From NCBI GenBank assembly GCA_003132905.1, contig PKZC01000352.1, positions 16,881-22,516 on the forward strand: a stretch of DNA of 5,636 nucleotides, written 5' to 3'. Origin of the DNA: Bryobacterales bacterium (GTDB taxonomy: Bacteria > Acidobacteriota > Terriglobia > Bryobacterales > Bryobacteraceae). Both the position numbers and the translations under genes were made by a program. The notes beneath the pieces were generated by a model that saw only the letters and a program-made list of their open reading frames with translations, was not told the origin of the DNA and ran no database searches. This document shows, piece by piece, positions 1-4,770 of this stretch (its first letter is position 1; every line of letters starts with the position of its first letter).

Positions 1-24
1 AACCGGCTCCCGCCCAAAAGTGGT

Positions 25-597
25 TTAAGGTTCAGCAAAGCTGGATTCCACGACTTGCGGTTCCACCGGGTGGAGCGACTTTGCGCGGCGTCCAAATAGA
101 AGCAGGGCCGCCACCACAATTAGAAGCACCAGCTTCACTACTTCGAGCACGCCATAAAGCCCATGCAACCGCCAGAACTGCGTATACGCCACCGAACCTG
201 CGCCGCCACCGAAATCAATCAGCCGGCCAAACGCGATCATCTGCGGCGTCACTTCAAAATGCTGGAATAGGGCCAGGATCACCGTCACGCCGGTCAGCCC
301 TGCGAGCAGGCGGTTTTTGATAGAGAGCAATAGCATGGCCGTCAGCAGCGCGCCCAGAGCGATCTGCGCCAGCTCCCACGTCAAGAAAAAAAGCCGGTTC
401 TCTTCGCCCGCCAAGTAGCGCAGTAACAGCCGCGCATTCTCGGGACCAAGCGATTGGAATATTTGGGCGGCTTCCGGCGGCGGGGCTGCCAGCACGCGAT
501 CCACCGTGCCGAAGTTTTGAGTGGCTACAAAGATCATGAAGCCGCTGCCCAGGATCAGACAACCCGCCAGAAATGCCGCGATTCGATGCCGATGCAT
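25..597 (-). CDS. Four-helix integral membrane protein of unknown function
   Basis: A 190-residue protein that I do not recognise with certainty. Hydrophobic segments lie at about residues 6-26, 70-93, 97-113 and 148-169, so four membrane helices are likely. Between helices 1 and 2 is a polar stretch with a PPP at 39-41 and an acidic/basic segment (about 42-69). Between helices 3 and 4 is a conserved-looking QHFEVTPQ segment (112-119), a glycine run (130-132) and FWRLHGLYG (141-149). A threonine-proline after helix 3 followed by F-x-x-L-H-G before the last helix recalls small DUF4149/TMEM205-like proteins, but this is only a resemblance. The C-terminal tail (170-190) is polar and probably cytosolic. 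The start is supported by AGAAGG (minus-strand reading of 600-605) directly before the ATG at 597. It is transcribed away from the toxin-antitoxin pair and has no partner on its strand in the window. Confidence 0.8.
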   Translation of the reverse strand: MHRHRIAAFLAGCLILGSGFMIFVATQNFGTVDRVLAAPPPEAAQIFQSLGPENARLLLRYLAGEENRLFFLTWELAQIALGALLTAMLLLSIKNRLLAGLTGVTVILALFQHFEVTPQMIAFGRLIDFGGGAGSVAYTQFWRLHGLYGVLEVVKLVLLIVVAALLLFGRRAKSLHPVEPQVVESSFAEP

Positions 598-608
598 GTC
601 CTTCTGTC

Positions 609-670
609 TTTCAGTTTATCGCACGGGCCCCATGAGCAAAGCGGCCAAAGCCCGTTGAGCTAAACTGAAA
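609..670. repeat. Inverted repeat with nested stem in divergent intergenic region
   Basis: TTTCAGTTTA at 609-618 is the exact reverse complement of TAAACTGAAA at 661-670. Nested inside, ACGGGC at 623-628 is the reverse complement of GCCCGT at 650-655. The two stems are separated by unpaired 4- and 5-base sides, and 21 bases are left as the loop. The structure lies between the divergent membrane-protein gene and the antitoxin gene. One arm ends 11 bases upstream of the membrane-protein start, just beyond its ribosome binding site. It could be a two-site operator (for instance for autoregulation of the toxin-antitoxin pair) or a folded leader of the membrane-protein mRNA. There is no T-run and no convergent gene, so it is not a usual terminator. 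Confidence 0.5.
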
Positions 671-704
671 TCGACATGCCACAGCGCGTCCACAAAACGG
701 AAGC

Positions 705-711
705 GGGAGGG
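705..711 (+). promoter_or_regulatory. Ribosome binding site that fixes the antitoxin start
   Basis: GGGAGGG lies six bases before the ATG at 718. The earlier in-frame ATG at 676 has no comparable purine block upstream, so this site favours the shorter protein. Confidence 0.65.
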
Positions 712-717
712 AATCAG

Positions 718-867
718 ATGCCACCTCCAGCGGGAGTCATCCTCAAACCACCAGTCACCATGGAAGACCTGAAGACCGACATCGAGTGTGACCCGGAGGG
801 CGCGGAAGAATTTGTAGCTTTGATCCGGGCGCTTCGCAAAGAGGGCTCCCGTCCCATCGCACTTTGA
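718..867 (+). CDS. Putative very small type II antitoxin (VapB role)
   Basis: A 49-residue protein directly in front of a PIN-domain toxin gene. Its TGA stop shares one base with the toxin ATG (TGATG at 865-869), the usual translationally coupled antitoxin-toxin order. The N-terminal part (1-15) is proline-rich and probably extended. Residues about 25-42 (DPEGAEEFVALIRALRKE) look like a charged amphipathic helix, and this is the part expected to bind and block the toxin. I see no AbrB, ribbon-helix-helix or Phd-type DNA-binding segment; the protein is too short to hold one plus a toxin-binding tail. Antitoxin identity therefore rests on position, size and overlap, not on a recognised family. 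An in-frame ATG at 676 would add 14 residues (63 in total), but that extension also looks unlike a DNA-binding domain and has a weaker initiation site. Confidence 0.65.
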   Translation: MPPPAGVILKPPVTMEDLKTDIECDPEGAEEFVALIRALRKEGSRPIAL

Positions 868-1286
868 TGAGTGCCACAACGCTCGCAGTTGTGGATACCG
901 ACGTGGTTTCATTCCTGTTCAAGTCCCATTCCCTCGCTCCCGCATATCAGGCCATTCTCGCCGGCAGGCCCTTGGGGGGTTCACTGATCACGCTTGCTGA
1001 AATCGAATACGGCATAGAGGTGAAGAACTGGGGCACCAATCGGCGCGACCTGATGCGCCGATTCCTAGGGCGCTTTACACCTTTTTTACTGCCGGACGAG
1101 GAAACCGCTCGCCTGTGGGCGCAGGTCAAAAGCGGCTGCGAGAAAAAGGGCCGCCCCATCACATTTGCCGACGCCTGGATTGCAGCCGCAGCGTTGCAGT
1201 TGAACGCTCCTCTTGCCACGCACAACGCCAGCGATTACGCCGCTGTGGAGAACCTGGTCATCCTGACGGCCGCGACAACGGCCTGA
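867..1286 (+). CDS. vapC: VapC-family PIN-domain ribonuclease toxin
   Basis: A 139-residue single-domain PIN protein of normal VapC length. The metal-binding acidic set is visible in order: D10 (with D12) in VVDTDVVSFL after the first strand, E45 in TLAEIEYG, D102 in TFADAWIAAAAL, and N120/D123 in ATHNASDYAAV. The segment between (54-70) is arginine-rich and may contact RNA. VapC proteins are Mg2+-dependent endoribonucleases that usually cut tRNA or rRNA and stop translation; they are held inactive by the antitoxin encoded just upstream. The actual RNA target cannot be read from the sequence. The ATG at 867 overlaps the antitoxin stop by one base and has no clear ribosome binding site, so translation is probably coupled. 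A TTG three bases earlier (864) is a less likely start. All key catalytic residues are present, so the toxin looks intact. Confidence 0.9.
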   Translation: MSATTLAVVDTDVVSFLFKSHSLAPAYQAILAGRPLGGSLITLAEIEYGIEVKNWGTNRRDLMRRFLGRFTPFLLPDEETARLWAQVKSGCEKKGRPITFADAWIAAAALQLNAPLATHNASDYAAVENLVILTAATTA

Positions 1287-1771
1287 TAGGAATCTGAAAG
1301 CTCCCTTCATTGCCCGTTCCTAGTTACAGGTGCTCCGCGCGGGACATGTCGGTCAGGCAAGAAGAAACCGCAATAAGCACACCAGGGAACGGCTCTCGTT
1401 AGACCGTCGATGACGACGCCGACCAATCCTGGAATAAACCGTATGATCTTCAATGGCCGATGTCTAAAGTCGCTTCAATAGTGTTGACCTGCGCTTCTAA
1501 TGTCAAGTTTCGACTGATGTTCCGGCTGCCCTGTGTCGGATTTTGTCCGATGCATTTTGCCTGAGACTGAAAATACGGACCTTCGGCCTCGATTCAATTA
1601 GACGCAGCCCAGTGGGATTTGGCGGTAGACTTGGAACTTCGCAACAAAATGGCGGCTGCTGAACCCGTTCCAAGAACCGGTGCGTACCACCACTGATGAC
1701 AAATCTCACCCAGTGGGCCACGGCTCATGACTTAATGACGAAAGCGCGTTGTTTCGCGAAGAGGAGCTTCC
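1287..1771. other. Long intergenic stretch without a convincing gene
   Basis: About 485 bases between the toxin stop and the small leader frame. Reading frames on both strands are short, have unnatural composition (rich in R, H, C, S) and lack credible start signals. I see no tRNA or rRNA, no CRISPR repeat, no insertion-sequence ends and no hairpin with a T-run that would serve as a clear terminator after the toxin gene. Weak structures are present: an 8-bp inverted repeat (CTTGGAAC 1630-1637 with GTTCCAAG 1667-1674) and a 5-bp hairpin at 1536-1550. The base composition looks more AT-rich than the flanking genes, as expected of non-coding DNA or of decayed coding sequence. The promoter for the downstream genes is presumably here, but I could not place it. 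Confidence 0.5.
1761..1766 (+). promoter_or_regulatory. Strong ribosome binding site of the small leader frame
   Basis: GAGGAG lies five bases before the ATG at 1772. A small hairpin (CGCG 1745-1748 with CGCG 1755-1758, six-base loop) sits immediately upstream. This is the best ribosome binding site in the region; the outer-membrane protein start at 1866 has none of its own. Confidence 0.5.
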
Positions 1772-1861
1772 ATGTACACAGAATCAACCCCTTACCGACC
1801 GAAAGGGATCGTGAAACAAGGAACGCGGGTGGCCCAGCCGCCGCCTATCCTCATGGCATGA
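1772..1861 (+). CDS. Possible 29-residue leader peptide upstream of the outer-membrane gene
   Basis: A small reading frame beginning MYTESTPYRP and ending QPPPILMA, with net positive charge and no hydrophobic segment. It has a well-placed GAGGAG five bases upstream, and its TGA (1859-1861) is followed four bases later by the ATG of the secreted protein gene. That gene shows no ribosome binding site, so terminating ribosomes could reinitiate there. Codons 23-25 are three consecutive prolines, a class of sequence known to slow ribosomes unless elongation factor P acts. Stalling there would cover the downstream start region. A coupling or regulatory leader is therefore plausible. It could also be a chance frame in the untranslated leader; I do not recognise the peptide. 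Confidence 0.4.
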   Translation: MYTESTPYRPKGIVKQGTRVAQPPPILMA

Positions 1862-1865
1862 TGAA

Positions 1866-2645
1866 ATGCGCATGCGCGGCGTCTACATTCTGTGCTCTCT
1901 AGCCTGCGCAGCCGTCCTCGCACATGCGCAGGACCCTTTCGAGATACACGTTTACGAATACGAAACGCTGCACCCCGGCCAATTTACTCTGGAGACGCAC
2001 CTCAACTACACCGGCAGCGGCACGAAGAATTACGAGGGCTCTGTCGCTCCTTTCCAAGACCAATTTCATGCCACCGTGGAACTCACGGCCGGGCTTACCG
2101 ATAACATTTCCATCGGCTTTATGGAACTCAACGCGCACCGTCCCGATCATGCATTCCAATACGCAGGCTGGCGCGTGCTGCCCCACTTTTATGTGCCCGA
2201 GGCATGGCACTGGCCGGTGCAGGCAGGCCTGGTTACGGAATTCTCCTTTCAGAACACCACCTATGAAGAGAACTCGCGGCGGGTTGAGGTCCGGCCTATT
2301 TTGGAGAAGACCTTCCACAAGTTTCAAGCCGACTTTAATCCTGTGTTCGAGCGCGCGCTGCATGGCCCGGGAACGCAGGCGGGGTGGAATTTCGAGCCGG
2401 CCGCGCGTATCGCTTACGAAGCCACCGAACGATTCTCGCCGAGCCTCGAATATTACACTGAGCTAGGCGCGCTCTTTGATTTTCTGCCCCTCGATCAACA
2501 GGTTCACCAGATACTTCCGGGAGGGGATCTCAAGCTCGCGAAGAACCTTCTTTGGAGCTTCGGCGTGGGAATCGGCATGACACCGGCAGGGGAACGCCTC
2601 GTCTACAAATCGCGCTTCGAATTTACTTTCGGCCGCGATCACTGA
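1866..2645 (+). CDS. Secreted, probably outer-membrane beta-barrel protein
   Basis: A 259-residue protein with a clear Sec signal peptide: MRMR, a hydrophobic core at about 5-19, and a likely cut after AHA (residue 21) before QDPFEIHVYEYET. The mature part has no hydrophobic helix. It alternates short polar and aromatic strands, with many Tyr, Phe, Trp and His residues and turn-forming GSG, NY and PGG segments, as in an outer-membrane beta-barrel. Segments such as LETHLNYTGSGTKNYEG, QYAGWRVLPHFYVPE, VRPILEKTF and QVHQILPGGDLKL resemble a widespread uncharacterised outer-membrane family starting 'DPFEIQVYE' from my memory of such proteins; no function is established that I can name. The end is RFEFTFGRDH, close to the aromatic end typical of barrels. 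Initiation could be at 1866 or at the ATG six bases later; neither has a ribosome binding site. The heme sensor follows after 49 bases on the same strand, so shared transcription is possible. Confidence 0.75.
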   Translation: MRMRGVYILCSLACAAVLAHAQDPFEIHVYEYETLHPGQFTLETHLNYTGSGTKNYEGSVAPFQDQFHATVELTAGLTDNISIGFMELNAHRPDHAFQYAGWRVLPHFYVPEAWHWPVQAGLVTEFSFQNTTYEENSRRVEVRPILEKTFHKFQADFNPVFERALHGPGTQAGWNFEPAARIAYEATERFSPSLEYYTELGALFDFLPLDQQVHQILPGGDLKLAKNLLWSFGVGIGMTPAGERLVYKSRFEFTFGRDH

Positions 2646-2662
2646 TGTAGCAACTCGTGCGC

Positions 2663-2668
2663 TATACT
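2663..2668 (+). promoter_or_regulatory. Candidate -10 element before the heme-sensor gene
   Basis: TATACT (five of six matches to the sigma-70 type -10 consensus) lies in the 49-base gap between the outer-membrane and sensor genes. It would start transcription about 20 bases before the sensor ATG. I find no good -35 element at the usual distance, so this is weak. The sensor may instead be transcribed with the gene upstream. Confidence 0.25.
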
Positions 2669-2694
2669 CACGTTCACTGAGAGCTTGCCCGGCA

Positions 2695-3570
2695 ATGAAG
2701 TTACTCACCAAGTTCAATCTCATATTGATCGCTTTGTTCGCAGCCGGCTCCCTGCTGATCGCCTTCACTGCCTATCGATTTCTGACGCGGAATGCGCGCA
2801 ACCAGGTGATCCAGCAGGCCGAGTTGATGATCGAGAGCGCGCGCTCCACGCGGCAATATACGGCGAACGAGTTGGCGCCGCTACTGGAAACAGTTCCCGC
2901 TCATAAGACGCGCTTCCTGCCCGAAACCATTCCTTTCTACGCAGCCACGGTCACGTTCGACTATCTGCGGAAGCAGTACCCGGAGTATTCCTACAAAGAG
3001 GCGGCGCTGAACCCGTCCAACCTGCGCGATCGCGCCGTGGATTGGGAGGCGGATTTGATCAGCTACTTCCGCAATCACGCGGGCGAGAAGGAGGTGGTGG
3101 GTGAACGCGACACCCCCACCGGCCGCATGTTGTATATCGCGCGGCCCATCGCAACCGAGCAGGCCTGCATGGAGTGTCACAGCCAGCCTTCGGAAGCGCC
3201 GCCTGCGATCGTGCAAACCTATGGCAGCGTGAACGGCTTCGGCTGGAAACCGAACGAAACAGTGGCGGCGCAGATTGTTTCGGTCCCCATGGCGTTGCCC
3301 ATCCAAATCGCACGTAGCGCATTTCGCACGCTGATGATTTACCTGCTAGCGGGCTTCGCGATCTCGCTCGCGGCGGTAGACGCAGCCATCCTCGTTCTTG
3401 TGATCCATCCGGTTCGCAAGCTCTCGGACATGGCTGACCGCATCAGCACCGGCGACATGAGCCTTCCCGAGCTCCTGGTGCATGGCCGGGACGAAATCAG
3501 CGGTCTCACGGCGTCGTTCAACCGGATGTTCGTGAGCCTCCAGAAGGCGTTCCGGCTGCTGAACGGCTGA
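2695..3570 (+). CDS. Membrane-anchored c-type heme sensor: DUF3365 (Tll0287-like) domain plus HAMP, no output domain
   Basis: A 291-residue protein. Residues about 8-27 form an N-terminal membrane anchor and about 212-237 a second membrane helix; between them lies a periplasmic domain of about 180 residues. This domain contains a single heme c attachment motif CMECH (158-162) and the downstream NGFGWKPNETVAAQIVSVPM (180-199) characteristic of the DUF3365/Tll0287-like family, whose structurally known member has a PAS-like fold binding heme c. His162 would be the proximal ligand. After helix 2, HPVRKLSDMADRISTGDM to the DEISGLTASFNRMFVSL segment is a complete HAMP linker (238-290). The protein ends immediately after HAMP: there is no histidine kinase, methyl-accepting, GGDEF or cyclase domain. 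It is therefore a sensor and transducer that needs a partner. It probably reports redox state or a heme ligand in the periplasm. Initiation is at the ATG with only a weak GAGAG ten bases upstream. Its 3' end overlaps the convergent kinase gene by 53 bp. Confidence 0.88.
   Translation: MKLLTKFNLILIALFAAGSLLIAFTAYRFLTRNARNQVIQQAELMIESARSTRQYTANELAPLLETVPAHKTRFLPETIPFYAATVTFDYLRKQYPEYSYKEAALNPSNLRDRAVDWEADLISYFRNHAGEKEVVGERDTPTGRMLYIARPIATEQACMECHSQPSEAPPAIVQTYGSVNGFGWKPNETVAAQIVSVPMALPIQIARSAFRTLMIYLLAGFAISLAAVDAAILVLVIHPVRKLSDMADRISTGDMSLPELLVHGRDEISGLTASFNRMFVSLQKAFRLLNG
3518..3570. other. Tail-to-tail overlap of the heme-sensor and kinase genes
   Basis: The last 53 bases of the sensor gene (end of HAMP) are also the last 53 bases of the convergent kinase gene. 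On the sensor strand the reading is ordinary HAMP sequence. On the kinase strand it encodes a low-complexity tail rich in Ser, Gly, Arg and Pro beyond the last recognisable domain. The kinase reading is therefore probably the derived one, arising when an earlier stop was lost. No terminator fits between the two genes, so the 3' ends of the mRNAs would be complementary. Confidence 0.8.
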
Positions 3571-4666
3571 GGGCGCGCGGCATGCTAGCAAGGAACTGCT
3601 CGCGTTTGCTGGTCGAGCTGATCTCCTGCGCCAGCGTTTGATACAGATCGTTCAAAGTGCGGTTTTCGGGCGCGGCGCGCTTCACCAGGATGTGAGCGAT
3701 GGGCCCGATAAAGGTGGCAAGGTCTTTGCTGATCCGATCCAGATCGGCATCGCTATGTACGGAAACTTCCCGATCCACGGCAGCGGGCAAGCTTTTCACC
3801 GCCACGGTTGCGGTCTCATTCAACCGGACGGAATCCAACGCATTGAGGAACTCCTGGGCGCTCGAGAATCGTTCGGCCGGGCTCTTGGCGAGGGCCTTCA
3901 GGACGATCCGCGCGAGTTCGGGAGGCACCTGCGGATTCACATCGGCCGGCGACTTGGGCGTCTGATGTAAGTGCGCCGCGATAATCGCGTAAGCCCCGCC
4001 GGGTGCATCGAAGGCTGGGCGGCCGGCCACCATTTCGTACAGCATCGCGCCGGTGGAATAAACATCCGATCGCGCGTCGGCGCGCTCGCCGCGAGCCTGC
4101 TCGGGCGAAATGTAATAGGGCGAACCGAGCAGCGTTCCCGGCTGCGTTAGCTCGGAATCCGGTGCGGCTGGGGTCACCGATGCCGCCAGTCCGAAATCCA
4201 GCAGCTTCACCACGCCGTGGGAGGCGATCATTACGTTGGACGGCTTGATATCGCGATGCACCACGCCTTGTGAGTGGGCGTAAACCAGCGCCGCCTGCAC
4301 CTGGGCCGCATATTCCAGGGCCTGTCCCAGCGTGATTCCCGGCGAATGAAGCTTGTCGCGCAGGCTGACGCCCTCCACGAACTCCATCACCATGACTAAC
4401 TCATCGCGATGGCGAAATGCGTTGTGCAGGGCTGCGATGTGGGGATGCTCCAGGCTGGCTTGCAGGCGGATCTCGCGCAGGAACCGCTCCGCCATCTCTG
4501 GCGACGCCGTGGCATTCGGCAGAATGACTTTCAGTGCCTCAACGCGTTGGGAGATGGCGTGGCGGACCTTATATACCGACCCCATGCCGCCGACGCCGAG
4601 CGGAGCTAGAACCTCGTAGTCGCCAATGCGATCGCCGGACGCCAAGACTATCTTGCCCGGAGGCAT
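3518..4666 (-). CDS. Soluble Ser/Thr protein kinase (Hanks type) with C-terminal helical IGPIA domain
   Basis: A 382-residue protein with a complete Hanks-type kinase domain at about 17-280. Visible are the glycine loop GVGGMGSVY (24-32), ATP lysine K46 in EALKVI, helix-C glutamate E65, catalytic loop HRDIKPSN (137-144, base D139), DFG (157-159), an activation segment with T174 and T178 as possible autophosphorylation sites, SPEQ (187-190) and DVYSTG (201-206). It is an RD kinase and looks active. No membrane helix or extracellular sensor (such as PASTA) follows, so the kinase is cytosolic. A linker (281-305) leads to a helical domain (306-361) with DLATFIGPIAHILVKRAA and a final KREQFL. I recall this as a C-terminal domain on bacterial kinases and cyclases, catalogued as DUF8082; the label needs a profile search. 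Residues 362-382 are a low-complexity tail encoded antisense to the sensor gene. The substrate is unknown. The start ATG has no ribosome binding site; see the candidate promoter just upstream. Confidence 0.93.
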   Translation of the reverse strand: MPPGKIVLASGDRIGDYEVLAPLGVGGMGSVYKVRHAISQRVEALKVILPNATASPEMAERFLREIRLQASLEHPHIAALHNAFRHRDELVMVMEFVEGVSLRDKLHSPGITLGQALEYAAQVQAALVYAHSQGVVHRDIKPSNVMIASHGVVKLLDFGLAASVTPAAPDSELTQPGTLLGSPYYISPEQARGERADARSDVYSTGAMLYEMVAGRPAFDAPGGAYAIIAAHLHQTPKSPADVNPQVPPELARIVLKALAKSPAERFSSAQEFLNALDSVRLNETATVAVKSLPAAVDREVSVHSDADLDRISKDLATFIGPIAHILVKRAAPENRTLNDLYQTLAQEISSTSKREQFLASMPRALSRSAAGTPSGGSRTSG

Positions 4667-4672
4667 AGCTCG

Positions 4673-4702
4673 ATAATGGCAAGTTTGGGCTGTCTACGGC
4701 AA
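4673..4702 (-). promoter_or_regulatory. Candidate promoter of the kinase gene, possibly giving a leaderless mRNA
   Basis: On the minus strand, TTGCCG (4697-4702) and CATTAT (4673-4678) match the sigma-70 consensus at four of six positions each and are 18 bases apart. The -10 element ends six bases before the ATG, so transcription would begin at or next to the start codon. That fits the absence of a ribosome binding site. The match is modest and could be chance. Confidence 0.25.
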
Positions 4703-4770
4703 GACGGGCGATTGCTCCGAGGCCGACGGCGAGTGCTAAAGCATTGTTTTGTAAAGGCCGATAGTAGAGC

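Noticed and set aside
676..717. Upstream ATG giving a 63-residue antitoxin
   Set aside because: The ATG at 718 has GGGAGGG at ideal spacing and the extension adds no recognisable domain; kept only as an alternative.
864..866. TTG as start of the toxin
   Set aside because: The adjacent ATG at 867 overlaps the antitoxin stop in the usual coupled way and is a stronger start codon.
616..912. Minus-strand frame of 98 codons across the antitoxin gene
   Set aside because: Trp/Arg-rich without a family signature; it conflicts with the coupled toxin-antitoxin arrangement on the other strand.
1536..1550. TCGGA/TCCGA hairpin as a terminator after the toxin gene
   Set aside because: Only five base pairs, 250 bases downstream of the stop, and no T-run after it.
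1630..1674. 8-bp inverted repeat CTTGGAAC/GTTCCAAG with 29-base spacer
   Set aside because: Short arms with no nested structure and no nearby start; chance is a sufficient explanation in a 485-base gap.
1608..1717. Direct repeat CCCAGTGGG at 1608-1616 and 1709-1717
   Set aside because: Two 9-base copies with unlike flanks; no sign of target-site duplication or an array.
1503..1721. Minus-strand frame of 72 codons in the gene-free stretch
   Set aside because: No credible start site or domain; composition typical of random translation.
1696..1902. Plus-strand frame of 68 codons before the outer-membrane gene
   Set aside because: No ribosome binding site and Cys/His/Arg-rich sequence; the 29-codon frame within it has far better initiation and spacing.
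1899..2363. Minus-strand frame of 154 codons opposite the outer-membrane gene
   Set aside because: No recognisable domain and wholly antisense to a better-supported gene.
1924..2466. Plus-strand frame of 180 codons inside the outer-membrane gene
   Set aside because: Composition rich in Arg, Thr, Pro with no signal or domain; the overlapping frame at 1866-2645 has a signal peptide and coherent barrel-like sequence.
2881..3306. Minus-strand frame of 141 codons opposite the heme sensor
   Set aside because: His- and Arg-rich random-looking product opposite a clear heme domain.
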